Source of the DNA: Oscillospiraceae bacterium
GTDB taxonomy: Bacteria; Bacillota; Clostridia; Oscillospirales; Oscillospiraceae
DNA length: 33,948 bases
Direction of reading: 5' to 3'
Assembly (NCBI GenBank): GCA_017416325.1
Contig: JAFQCV010000012.1
Location: 1-33,948 of the forward strand
Shown here: one piece after another, positions 24,416 to 32,122 of the stretch
How the letters are laid out: every line of letters starts with the position of its first letter
Position numbering within the stretch: position 1 is the first letter of the stretch
Position numbers and translations under genes: made by a program
Notes under the pieces: model-generated
The model's input: only the letters and a program-made list of their open reading frames with translations
What the model was told of the DNA's origin: nothing
Database searches by the model: none

Positions 24416-25615
24416 TCAGGCTTCCAGGTTGATGCTGGTCTCCTTGCTGAAGACATGGCAGACATTGCCGGGGAACGCAAAGCCGGTGGTCGCGCCCATG
24501 GACAGAGCCGCGATATCCGCGCCGGTCATTTCCATAGTGGAGACAACCAGGATCACGTCCCGACCCATAGCGGTAACGTGCAGATGGATGGAAGAACCCA
24601 TCATTTCGTTCACATCGATGCTGGCAGGAATACCTTCCTTGTCCAGATGGATGTGCTCAGGACGGACGCCCAAAGTGACAGCCTGCTCCTGGACATTGTT
24701 GGCAGAGAGTCTTGCCTGCTTGTCCTCGGACAGCTCCACCACCAGGTCGCCCAGCTTGACAGCGTACTTGCCGTCAGCCTTGATCAGCTCAGCATCGAAG
24801 AAGTTCATCTGGGGAGAGCCGATAAAGCCGGCTACAAACAGGTTGTAGGGATGGTTGAACACTTCCTGAGGCGTGCCGACCTGCTGGATGAAGCCGTCCT
24901 TCATAATGACGATGCGGTCGCCCAGGGTCATAGCCTCGGTCTGGTCGTGGGTAACATAGATAAAGGTAGTATTGATCCGCTCACGCAGCTTGATCAGCTC
25001 CGCACGCATCTGGTTACGCAGCTTGGCGTCCAGGTTGGACAGAGGTTCGTCCATCAGCATGACCTTGGGGTCACGGACGATAGCGCGGCCGATGGCAACA
25101 CGCTGACGCTGACCGCCGGACAGAGCCTTGGGCTTACGGCCCAGGTACTGGGTGATGTCCAGGATCTCAGCAGCCTGCTTGACCTTGCGGTCGATCTCAG
25201 CCTTGGGAACATGGCGCAGCTTCAGTGCGAAAGCCATGTTATCATAAACGGTCATGTGGGGGTACAGAGCGTAGTTCTGGAAGACCATGGCGATATCGCG
25301 GTCCTTGGGGGCTACGTCGTTGACCAGACGGTCGCCGATGTATAGCTCGCCTTCGGAAATCTCTTCCAGACCGGCGATCATACGCAGAGTGGTGGACTTA
25401 CCGCAGCCGGAGGGACCGACCAAAACGATGAATTCCTTGTCCTGAATATCCAGGTTGAACTCCTGAACAGCCACGACACCCTTGTCTGTGATCTGCAGGT
25501 TAACCTTCTTCTTTTCAGGCTCTTCGGCACCCTTCTTTTTCTTCTTGGCCTTCTTCTCGTCGTCGCCGCTGAACGGGTAGATCTTCTTGACATTCTTCAG
25601 GGTCAAACTTGCCAT
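24416..25615 (-). CDS. msmX: ABC sugar importer ATPase, MsmX/MalK/UgpC type
   Basis: 399 residues. Walker A GPSGCGKST (67-75), Q-loop FQNYALYPH, signature LSGGQRQR, Walker B VMLMDEPLSNLD and switch H in YVTHDQ are all present, followed by a C-terminal TOBE/regulatory domain. The closest named types are MsmX and UgpC, orphan ATPases that energise several carbohydrate importers; no permease or binding protein is encoded nearby, which fits. Oddity: a Lys/Glu-rich insertion at about residues 15-47 (KKAKKKKKGAEEPEKKK) between the first strands of the nucleotide-binding domain, where MsmX has only a few residues. The start at 25615 matches the family N-terminus MASLTLKNV; its ribosome site (GGAAAG) is weak. 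A promoter with a leader of about 180 bases lies upstream. The exact symbol is uncertain. Confidence 0.92.
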   Translation of the reverse strand: MASLTLKNVKKIYPFSGDDEKKAKKKKKGAEEPEKKKVNLQITDKGVVAVQEFNLDIQDKEFIVLVGPSGCGKSTTLRMIAGLEEISEGELYIGDRLVNDVAPKDRDIAMVFQNYALYPHMTVYDNMAFALKLRHVPKAEIDRKVKQAAEILDITQYLGRKPKALSGGQRQRVAIGRAIVRDPKVMLMDEPLSNLDAKLRNQMRAELIKLRERINTTFIYVTHDQTEAMTLGDRIVIMKDGFIQQVGTPQEVFNHPYNLFVAGFIGSPQMNFFDAELIKADGKYAVKLGDLVVELSEDKQARLSANNVQEQAVTLGVRPEHIHLDKEGIPASIDVNEMMGSSIHLHVTAMGRDVILVVSTMEMTGADIAALSMGATTGFAFPGNVCHVFSKETSINLEA

Positions 25616-25795
25616 ACTTTCCGACTCTAAGTACACCGAGCATTTCGCGTGTACTCTCACATCCCACAAAGCAGAATCATGGGAGCATTACGACAGGTCT
25701 CCACACTGCCGCACCGTGAGTCTAACGGTTGTTTATTATCCTCCTTTTTTGATGCACTGCGTCTATTTTGTGGAGTAGGCGCAATCCACCTGGAT
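25616..25795 (-). promoter_or_regulatory. Long 5-prime leader of the ABC ATPase gene
   Basis: About 180 untranslated bases. It holds an AGGAGG (minus strand, 25740-25745) with no ATG, GTG or TTG at usable distance. It also holds a 7-base-pair inverted repeat AGTACAC/GTGTACT (25630-25636, 25649-25655) that ends about 15 bases from the start codon. No named riboswitch is recognised. Confidence 0.35.
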
Positions 25796-25801
25796 ATGCA
25801 T

Positions 25802-25830
25802 ATCATACCACAATTGTCAACAGGTTGCAA
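25802..25830 (-). promoter_or_regulatory. Sigma-A promoter for the ABC ATPase gene
   Basis: On the minus strand TTGCAA (25825-25830), a 17-base spacer and TATGAT (25802-25807) with a TGG extended -10. The -35 lies inside the palindrome GGTTGCAACC (25823-25832), a plausible half of a LacI/MalR-type operator. Confidence 0.65.
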
Positions 25831-25856
25831 CCGTGGTTTTGCACAGTTTTCCTGCC

Positions 25857-25876
25857 AAAAAACTAGGCATATTGCC
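25857..25876 (-). terminator. Weak terminator after the M18 peptidase gene
   Basis: Only a 4-base-pair stem (GGCA/TGCC, 25866-25876), followed on the minus strand by TAG and six Ts (25857-25862). It lies just after the M18 stop. Read-through into the ATPase gene is possible. Confidence 0.3.
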
Positions 25877-25878
25877 CA

Positions 25879-27159
25879 TTATCTTAAAGTATACCCTTCC
25901 CCGCTTATCTGCATAGAGGTGCTGTAGAAAGCCTTCATGGCGTCCTGAAGGTACAGCACATCCTTGACGCCTGCTGTTTCGTAGCAGGCGTGCATTGCCA
26001 GCTGGGGCAAGCCCACATCCACGGTAGGAACAGACACATGAGAAAGAGAAATATTGCCCAAGGTCGAGCCGCCGGGGATATCCGCCCGGTTGCAGTAGGT
26101 CTGCACAGGTACGTTGGCTTCGGCGCAGATCTTACGGAACACCGCTGCAGAAACACCGTCCGTGCAGTATCGCAGATTGGCATTGAACTTCACCGCCACG
26201 CCGCCGTTCATCACCGGAGCGTTGTTAGGATCTGCAAACTCCGGATGGTTGGGGTGCAGCGCGTGGGCATTGTCCGCAGAGACCAGGAAGGACTGGGCTA
26301 ACAGTCTGGGAAGCTCCAGATCCAGAGTCTCACAGATCCGTGTCAAGACGCTTTCCAGCAAATCGGAAGCCGCGCCCTGTACCGAGGAAGAGCCTACCTC
26401 TTCGCTGTCAAACACACACAGTACAGGTATACTGTCAGTTTCCTCTGCCTCCAGGAAGCCCTGGGTGCAGCACCAGGCACATTCTAAATCGTCCAGGGCT
26501 GCCGCGGAGATAAACTCCTTATCCAGCCCCCAAACCGCTGCCTTTTGCCGGATATACAAATACAGGTCGTGACCCAGGACCTTACCTCCTGCGGCCTTTT
26601 CCAGCAGCTTATTCAGCTTACCTGCGCCGCCGGCTCCGGCAAGCAAAGGCAGCGTATCCACGGCAGGATTCCACTTGTAGCCATCGTTTGCCTGGCGGTT
26701 CATGTGGATCGCCACATTGGGGATCATCAGAAGATCCCGGTCGATATCCACAAGCTTGCTCTCCACGCCATTTTCGGTTTCTACCACGACCCTTCCTGCG
26801 ATAGACAAAGGCCGGTCCAGCCAAGTGCCCATCAGCATACCGCCGTACTTTTCGGTGGCAAGGCGGGTATACTTTCCGGAAAGCTCGGGATTTTCCTTGA
26901 TCTTAAAGGTGGGACGGTCAGAATGGCTGGCGCTCATCATAAATCCAACCGGGGGTTTTTCTGGAATCCGGAACGCCAAGACAGCCGTACCGCCCCGGGT
27001 CAGAAAATATTTTCCACCGGGAACCAGATGCCAGTTCTCCTGCTCTTCCAGGCGGATGTATCCCTTCTTCTCCAATTCTTCCGCAAGCCCCGCCGTGGCA
27101 TGATAAACACTGTGGGCAGCATCCAAAAAACGCATCAGCGCCTTGATCTTATTATCCAT
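25879..27159 (-). CDS. M18 family aminopeptidase (aspartyl aminopeptidase-like)
   Basis: 426 residues, the usual M18 length. Metal-ligand motifs of the co-catalytic zinc site are present: H79 and D81 in SASHSDRPTFKIK, the glutamate pair in DSEEVGS, D in SADNAHA, and a C-terminal His in MHACYE. DNAHALHPNHPE is a strong M18 signature. These cytosolic dodecameric peptidases remove N-terminal, often acidic, residues from peptides. The start has AAGGAG 8 bases upstream. It begins 14 bases after the pepF stop, so the two are an operon for stepwise breakdown of oligopeptides: PepF makes short fragments and this enzyme trims them. The exact residue preference is not deducible. Confidence 0.93.
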   Translation of the reverse strand: MDNKIKALMRFLDAAHSVYHATAGLAEELEKKGYIRLEEQENWHLVPGGKYFLTRGGTAVLAFRIPEKPPVGFMMSASHSDRPTFKIKENPELSGKYTRLATEKYGGMLMGTWLDRPLSIAGRVVVETENGVESKLVDIDRDLLMIPNVAIHMNRQANDGYKWNPAVDTLPLLAGAGGAGKLNKLLEKAAGGKVLGHDLYLYIRQKAAVWGLDKEFISAAALDDLECAWCCTQGFLEAEETDSIPVLCVFDSEEVGSSSVQGAASDLLESVLTRICETLDLELPRLLAQSFLVSADNAHALHPNHPEFADPNNAPVMNGGVAVKFNANLRYCTDGVSAAVFRKICAEANVPVQTYCNRADIPGGSTLGNISLSHVSVPTVDVGLPQLAMHACYETAGVKDVLYLQDAMKAFYSTSMQISGEGYTLR

Positions 27160-27173
27160 AATGATTTCTCCTT

Positions 27174-28931
27174 TTACTTCTGAAGAACCAGCTGGCAGAA
27201 CAAGTCGATCTGATCGGCAATGGTCTGCAAGGCCGCGCGCCAGAAATTCTTATCCGTCAGGTCAATATCAGCCACCTTGGCCGTATCCTCGACGGTTGCA
27301 ACGGTTGTGGTATACAGCAGCTTTTTATACTTGGGCACAAAGGCTTCTCCCTCTGCCAGGTACTGGGCGTACAGGCCCCGGGCGAAGAGACCGCCGAAGG
27401 CATAGGGGAAATTATAGAATGTGGGGCCGTAATAGTGGCTCTTGCACACCCACATATAAGGATGCATGCAGCTATGATCCAGACCGTCGCCGTAGGACTG
27501 TTTTTGCGCCTGCGTCATAAATCCGCATAAGGTATCAGCATCCATAAACATATCCTCCCGGTTTTCAAACACCATCGCCTCAAAGCGGAACCGGGAATAG
27601 ATATCACAGATGATCTGGGCAGCATCCTGCAACTGAGATTCGATCAGCGCCAGCCGCTCATCGTCAGAAGCCGCGCTTTGGATCGCCGCTGCCATGACCA
27701 CACACTCATTAAATGTGGAAGCGGTTTCCGCAACGGGCATGGAGTAGTCCTTATTCAGGGGCTTATGGTTCTGGATGCACTGATTGTGGAAGGCGTGACC
27801 CAATTCGTGGGCCAGGGTCACCACATCGGTAAACATCCCGTCAAAATTGGTCAAGATCCGGCTCTCATTCAGACATTCGGCGCCTGCGCAGAACGCGCCG
27901 CCGGCTTTTCCGTCCCGGGGATAGAAATCGATCCAAGCCTCGTCAAAGGCCCGGGCCACCATATCCGCCAGCTCTTGGTCGAAGGTGGTAAACTGCTTTA
28001 CCAGATAATCCCGGGCTTCCTCCGCCGTAAATTTTGTAGAAGCATTGCCCATAGGCGCAAACAGATCGTACCAAGGCAGACCGTTTTTATGCCCCAGAGC
28101 TTTTCCTTTTGCTTTCAGGTATTGCCAGAACTTGGGCAAATACTCATCCATGGCGCCCAGCATAGCATCCAAGGTCTCTTTCTGCATCCGAGATCCCTTC
28201 AACGTCCGGGCAAGAGGAGATTCATATCCCCGGAGCTTGCAGTCAGAGATGGTTTCCAGCTTGATAGAGTTCAGGGCAAATGCCACGGAATCCTTGATCC
28301 GGTCATAGCAGGCGATCTCTGCGTCATAGGCGGCTTTCCGAACCGCCGGATCCGGGTCATATGCCAAATTCCGGATGGTGGATAGGTTCGTCGTTTCGCC
28401 GTTGTAGGAAACCGGGACGGTACTGGTCAGGTATCCTTGCAGGTCAGACCAGGCGTTGCCGCCGGAAAGCTGCATCCGCGCCATGATCTCCTCTCCCCTG
28501 CCGGGAAGCAAGTAGCGGCTGGAGTCCACGATCCTTCCCAACAGGAAGCGATACTCCCGGAGCAGCTCATCGGACTGAATCAGCGCTTCCAGATCTGTCA
28601 GCTTGGATATCCATTCCTCAAACGCCGCCTGCGGGGCCGCCATACCGCTGTATACCGCCATAAGCCTGCCCATCTGGGAGGCCGCTTCGGAATCCCGGGT
28701 ATCGGCAGACTGGCGCAAGGATGCATACAACCCCAGCTTGCCCACCAGCTCTTCCAATTTCTCTTCCAAGGCAAGTCCTTTGCGGAGCGTCTGCAAAGGC
28801 TCTGCATCGTTAAGCTTTGCTGCAAAATCCGTAAACCCTGCCAGCTTCCGCTTCGCCATCTCCAGATCCGTGCCATAGGCAGGATCGTCAAAACCGGTGT
28901 AGATGCGGTCAAGGTCCCATCTTTCGTTCAT
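27174..28931 (-). CDS. pepF: Oligoendopeptidase F (M3B)
   Basis: 585 residues, close to the family's 590-610. The zinc-binding HELGH lies at about 375-379 in LAHELGHAFHNQ; a downstream glutamate in the ETASTFNE motif is the third ligand. It cleaves peptides of roughly 7-17 residues in the cytoplasm. The start at 28931 is chosen over a much longer in-frame extension because GGGAGG lies 8-9 bases upstream and MNERWDLDRIY matches the family N-terminus; the extension would overlap the spo0A control region. First gene of the pepF-M18 operon. It is divergent from spo0A, with Spo0A boxes between the two promoters. In Bacillus subtilis excess PepF is known to inhibit sporulation initiation, which makes the neighbourhood notable. 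Confidence 0.96.
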   Translation of the reverse strand: MNERWDLDRIYTGFDDPAYGTDLEMAKRKLAGFTDFAAKLNDAEPLQTLRKGLALEEKLEELVGKLGLYASLRQSADTRDSEAASQMGRLMAVYSGMAAPQAAFEEWISKLTDLEALIQSDELLREYRFLLGRIVDSSRYLLPGRGEEIMARMQLSGGNAWSDLQGYLTSTVPVSYNGETTNLSTIRNLAYDPDPAVRKAAYDAEIACYDRIKDSVAFALNSIKLETISDCKLRGYESPLARTLKGSRMQKETLDAMLGAMDEYLPKFWQYLKAKGKALGHKNGLPWYDLFAPMGNASTKFTAEEARDYLVKQFTTFDQELADMVARAFDEAWIDFYPRDGKAGGAFCAGAECLNESRILTNFDGMFTDVVTLAHELGHAFHNQCIQNHKPLNKDYSMPVAETASTFNECVVMAAAIQSAASDDERLALIESQLQDAAQIICDIYSRFRFEAMVFENREDMFMDADTLCGFMTQAQKQSYGDGLDHSCMHPYMWVCKSHYYGPTFYNFPYAFGGLFARGLYAQYLAEGEAFVPKYKKLLYTTTVATVEDTAKVADIDLTDKNFWRAALQTIADQIDLFCQLVLQK

Positions 28932-28962
28932 AAGCAATTCCCTCCCAAGGTGATTTTTATTT

Positions 28963-28991
28963 ATTCTACACCAGAAAAACCGCCCCGTCAA
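28963..28991 (-). promoter_or_regulatory. Sigma-A promoter for pepF
   Basis: On the minus strand TTGACG (28986-28991), a 17-base spacer and TAGAAT (28963-28968) preceded by GTG. The pepF ATG is about 32 bases downstream of the -10. Confidence 0.7.
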
Positions 28992-29051
28992 TGAAATAAC
29001 CCAGATATCCTGTTCCCCTTGGCATCGCGCATTTCCGAAACTCCCTTGTGG

Positions 29052-29091
29052 TTTTGTCGAATTTTGTCGAATTCTGTCTTTTCCCGTCGAG
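29052..29091 (+). promoter_or_regulatory. Array of four 10-bp-phased Spo0A boxes
   Basis: Two exact TTTTGTCGAA units (29052-29061, 29062-29071) contain the 0A-box core TGTCGAA. Two degenerate units follow (TTCTGTCTTT, TCCCGTCGAG), with GTC every 10 bases. Tandem head-to-tail spacing of about one helical turn is how Spo0A dimers bind. The array ends 20 bases before the spo0A -35 and lies about 60 bases from the pepF -35. Confidence 0.8.
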
Positions 29092-29111
29092 CGATTTTTT
29101 CTGTTTTTTCC

Positions 29112-29140
29112 TTGCAAAAAGGGGCACATTGTGCTAAATT
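29112..29140 (+). promoter_or_regulatory. Promoter for spo0A
   Basis: TTGCAA (29112-29117), a 17-base spacer and TAAATT (29135-29140). The transcript would start near 29147, with a leader of about 60 bases holding a small hairpin (CACAGC/GCTGTG, 29153-29170). Confidence 0.6.
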
Positions 29141-29208
29141 ATATTTGTCGCACACAGCACCCAAGCTGTGATTTTGGGGAGTATCTTCAAATGTCAGGAG
29201 AGGGATTT

Positions 29209-29988
29209 ATGGATCATCGTACAACCGTATTGATTGCGGACAGCAGCGAGGAATTTTGCTCCGGTCTGTCCGCAGCTTTGTCGCACACAGACGGTTTTCA
29301 GATTCTCGGAACAGCCAGCGATGGGGAGCAGGCTATCCGCATGATTAAGGAACTGAAACCGCATGTGTTGGTTTTGGACCTGATGCTGGCCAAGCAAGAT
29401 GGCATCAGTGTGCTGAAAGCAATTTCTGCAATGGAAAATCGGCCGGTCACTTTGGCTACATCCGGCTTTGTTACAGAATACGTTTCCTCCGCTATTACCA
29501 CATTGGGCGTCCGGTATTTAATGATGAAGCCCTGTGATCTTACAGCGCTGGTGGAACGGCTGGAGGAGATCCGCGGCGGGGAGAGCAAGCGGAATGTATC
29601 TGTGCGCCGGACCGACAAGACCAGCATTGAATCTATGGTCACCAGCATTATTCATGAGATCGGCGTTCCTGCCCACATCAAAGGCTACCAGTATCTGCGG
29701 GAAGCCATTATCATCGCTGTGGGCGATATGGATGTGATCAACGCCATCACAAAGGTCCTCTATCCTCAGGTGGCGAAGGCTTTCCAAACCACGCCATCGA
29801 GAGTGGAGCGGGCCATCCGCCACGCCATCGAGGTAGCTTGGGACAGAGGTGACCTGGACACCCTCCAGCGGTTCTTTGGCTATACGGTCAGCAATACAAA
29901 AGGCAAACCCACAAACTCCGAGTTTATTGCCCTCATTGCAGACCGCTTGCAGCTGCAGCTCAAGAGCGCTGAGGTCAGCAATTTTTAA
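29209..29988 (+). CDS. spo0A: Sporulation master response regulator Spo0A
   Basis: 259 residues. The receiver domain (1-120) has phospho-acceptor D57 in [15 protein letters not shown] site S85 and K107; the acidic pocket reads D11-S12 where most receivers have two acidic residues. The C-terminal effector domain (135-259) has the Spo0A signature [19 protein letters not shown] and a recognition helix in [18 protein letters not shown] (195-211). Phosphorylated Spo0A binds 0A boxes to start sporulation. The start at 29209 has an AGGAG-AGGG site; the upstream in-frame extension covers the promoter. The 0A-box array upstream indicates autoregulation. spoIVB, the usual upstream neighbour, is absent; pepF takes its place. 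The last 26 codons are duplicated at 32127-32204. Confidence 0.96.
   Translation: MDHRTTVLIADSSEEFCSGLSAALSHTDGFQILGTASDGEQAIRMIKELKPHVLVLDLMLAKQDGISVLKAISAMENRPVTLATSGFVTEYVSSAITTLGVRYLMMKPCDLTALVERLEEIRGGESKRNVSVRRTDKTSIESMVTSIIHEIGVPAHIKGYQYLREAIIIAVGDMDVINAITKVLYPQVAKAFQTTPSRVERAIRHAIEVAWDRGDLDTLQRFFGYTVSNTKGKPTNSEFIALIADRLQLQLKSAEVSNF
29907..29988 (+). repeat. Direct repeat, left copy (functional spo0A 3-prime end)
   Basis: Aligned without gaps to 32123-32204 at a constant offset of 2216. I count 5 differences in 82 bases, all in third codon positions and all synonymous. It includes the last 26 codons and stop of spo0A. Confidence 0.95.
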
Positions 29989-29997
29989 GAAGACAAC

Positions 29998-30050
29998 AAA
30001 CACTCCTGTCTGAATGACTGTATACCAGGTCATTCAGACAGGAGTGTTTT
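29998..30050 (+). terminator. Rho-independent terminator after spo0A
   Basis: Perfect 21-base arms (29998-30018 and 30029-30049) around CACTCCTGTCTGAATGAC, with a 10-base loop and then TTTTATTATA. It differs completely from the terminator after the right repeat copy. Confidence 0.93.
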
Positions 30051-30205
30051 TATTATAAGCGAGTATCCATTCTTCCCGTGGCTCTGCACAGCCTGCTGGT
30101 CTGACTCCATAACGAAATGCCCCATCTCTTCACACGAGGTAGGATTTTTTGTTGTTATTATATTGTTACCGGCGCAAAACGGGAGTAGGAAAAGATTGAC
30201 AGAGA

Positions 30206-30214
30206 TGGTACAAT
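30206..30214 (+). promoter_or_regulatory. Candidate extended -10 promoter for the protease gene
   Basis: TGG followed directly by TACAAT, about 38 bases before the protease ATG. No good -35 sits 17 bases upstream; a perfect TTGACA (30196-30201) is present but too close to pair with this -10. The rest of 30059-30252 shows no gene I can support. Confidence 0.4.
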
Positions 30215-30252
30215 AGTGGTAGCTAATTGGACAAATTTCTGGAGGCTTTGTT

Positions 30253-31992
30253 ATGGGAGAGAAAGTTTCAGCAAGAAATGCTTTGTGCCGTAATATATTT
30301 AGCCTGGTTGTAGTTCTTGCAACAGTGCTATTGTGCTTAGTGGCATGTAGTGATGGAACAGATAGCGGTTTGACAGAAGAAAAACCTACACTGAAGACAG
30401 AACTTACTGCAGAAGAAATATACAAGAAAGCATCTCTATCGGTTGTAGAGGTAACTGCTGAATCGACAAACAGAGTTAGCACAGGAACAGGCTTCTTTAT
30501 CGATAATAACGGTACACTTGTAACGAACTACCATGTTATCAAAAAGTGTACATCTGCTAAGATTACACTTGCAGACGGAAGATCTTTTGTTGTTAACGAA
30601 GTGTTGGGTTATAGCGAAAGCAAAGACTTAGCTATACTTTCCATAGATTGCCACAATTCGATTCCGCTGGAGCTGAGAAAGGCGGCAGTCGCAACGGGTG
30701 AAAAAGTATATGCTATTGGCAGTTCTCTTGGTTTGAGTGGAAGTATGTCTGAGGGAATTATTTCCACTGCTGAGCGTGAAATTGATGGCCAAATTTTTAT
30801 TCAAACAACAACACCTATTTCCCATGGCAATAGTGGTGGTCCTTTGATGGATGGAGCAGGTATGGTTGTTGGTATAACAACTGCCTCCATGACAGACGGA
30901 CAAAATCTTAACTTTGCTATTCCGGTATCTGTAATTGATAGCATTTCTAGGAACAGTCCCACAACATTGCCGGAAATGTTTCCGCAGAGTGTGGAATGGA
31001 TATCTGAATGTGATTTCTTCTATTATGACGATGATGAGGCGTTCGTTCTGGTGTTCCAATTGTCCGATGAGGATGAAGTGCCTATGAGCAGCAAAGGAAA
31101 AGTTGATATCAGAATTGTGAATGACGATGGGGTCACTGTGTATAATAAAACGCATAGTTTCACCGAAAAGGACTTTTTCGAATGGACTGAAAACGATACT
31201 GAGGCACTATATCTGGCAACAATCTACATCGACCCGGACGATATCTTGCTTGGTACTTGCGCTGAAGGAACTGTTTACTTTACTGTACGCGGCGATGATT
31301 ACTATTTTGATGAATCAACATTGTCTGCCCGGGGTCTTCCTATTAAAAGCCACGCTTATTCCCAAAAAGTAATTGCACCAACTTGCACGATGGAAGGTTA
31401 TACTACACATACCTGCACAATATGTGGAGATACTTATACAGATTCCTATATTAAGGCAACAGGGCATTCTTGGGGCAGTTGGATAACAACTAGTGCTCCC
31501 ACTGTTGGGAAAACAGGACAAGAAAAAAGAATATGCTCCACCTGTAATGCAAGTGAATCAAGAACAATCCCAGCATTAGAAGAAGAAAAAAAAGAAGATG
31601 ATGAGCCTACAGCGATGATTGATCTTCAATTCCCTCAAACACCCTTATATGTAAATACAATTAGGTTTGATGTAAACACTGGACAATACGGGGTAAGCCA
31701 AACTGTTAGAATTGATAGTATTTCTTATAGGATTGATTCATTTGGGTATCTCTATCTGTATTGTTCGGGCGAAAAAACTTATGATATAGAGGGTCAAAAT
31801 AGCACTTATTCTTGTGAAATGAATTGGCGATTATATGATTCGGACGGATATTTAATTGATTATGGATGGAATTATATCGCTGGTTTAAGGGTTGGAGACA
31901 AATTCAAAAACGATAAGATAAATGTTAGTTTGACTAAAATAGTTGCAGGTGAATCCTACAAATTAGAAGTATTTGATTCAAGTTATGAATAA
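30253..31992 (+). CDS. Lipoprotein trypsin-like serine protease (S1C/HtrA-like, no PDZ) with Cys-x-x-Cys segment
   Basis: 579 residues. A lipoprotein signal with lipobox LVAC (lipidated C32) anchors it to the outer face of the membrane. The protease domain (about 52-230) has the full triad: H94 in TNYHVI, D125 in SKDLAIL and S194 in HGNSGGP. There is no PDZ domain; instead there is an unrecognised beta-rich region (245-360), two Cys-x-x-Cys units (365-440) like those of the giant surface proteins, an acidic linker (441-452), and an unrecognised C-terminal beta domain (453-579). The start has GGAGG 8 bases upstream. Base use is unlike its neighbours (a 60-base sample at 31681 has about 35% G+C against 57% at 19681), and the gene lies between two copies of the spo0A 3-prime end, so it was probably acquired. 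The substrate is unknown. Confidence 0.9.
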   Translation: MGEKVSARNALCRNIFSLVVVLATVLLCLVACSDGTDSGLTEEKPTLKTELTAEEIYKKASLSVVEVTAESTNRVSTGTGFFIDNNGTLVTNYHVIKKCTSAKITLADGRSFVVNEVLGYSESKDLAILSIDCHNSIPLELRKAAVATGEKVYAIGSSLGLSGSMSEGIISTAEREIDGQIFIQTTTPISHGNSGGPLMDGAGMVVGITTASMTDGQNLNFAIPVSVIDSISRNSPTTLPEMFPQSVEWISECDFFYYDDDEAFVLVFQLSDEDEVPMSSKGKVDIRIVNDDGVTVYNKTHSFTEKDFFEWTENDTEALYLATIYIDPDDILLGTCAEGTVYFTVRGDDYYFDESTLSARGLPIKSHAYSQKVIAPTCTMEGYTTHTCTICGDTYTDSYIKATGHSWGSWITTSAPTVGKTGQEKRICSTCNASESRTIPALEEEKKEDDEPTAMIDLQFPQTPLYVNTIRFDVNTGQYGVSQTVRIDSISYRIDSFGYLYLYCSGEKTYDIEGQNSTYSCEMNWRLYDSDGYLIDYGWNYIAGLRVGDKFKNDKINVSLTKIVAGESYKLEVFDSSYE

Positions 31993-32037
31993 TCGTCTTA
32001 CCACACTATTATAGACATAGGGCGCAGATTAAACATA

Positions 32038-32076
32038 AAGACCACACTCAAGGTTCTGCCCTTGGGTGTGGTCTTT
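32038..32076 (+). terminator. Terminator of the protease gene
   Basis: Sixteen-base arms (32038-32053, 32060-32075) AAGACCACACTCAAGG and CCTTGGGTGTGGTCTT, with one G-T pair, then TTTACT. The U-tract is short. Confidence 0.75.
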
Positions 32077-32122
32077 ACTCGTCATACCGCGTTGTTACTG
32101 GGTTTCTTATGTTGGTACTATT

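Noticed and set aside
24455..25345. 296-codon plus-strand frame opposite the ABC ATPase gene
   Set aside because: The minus strand carries all ATPase motifs; the opposite frame is a shadow.
29131..29208. Longer Spo0A beginning at 29131
   Set aside because: The extra 26 residues overlap the predicted -10 and start site and are absent from the Spo0A family; the ATG at 29209 has a good ribosome site.
30030..30482. 150-codon minus-strand frame upstream of and overlapping the protease gene
   Set aside because: It has no ribosome site and runs through the protease signal-peptide region and the spo0A terminator. Its last part (30030-30137) reads plausibly and is richer in G+C than the cargo, so a remnant of a lost gene is possible but not supportable.
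30253..31992. Protease as a phage-defence gene within an integrated element
   Set aside because: The lipoprotein signal puts the protease outside the cell, and no effector, sensor or partner gene is next to it.
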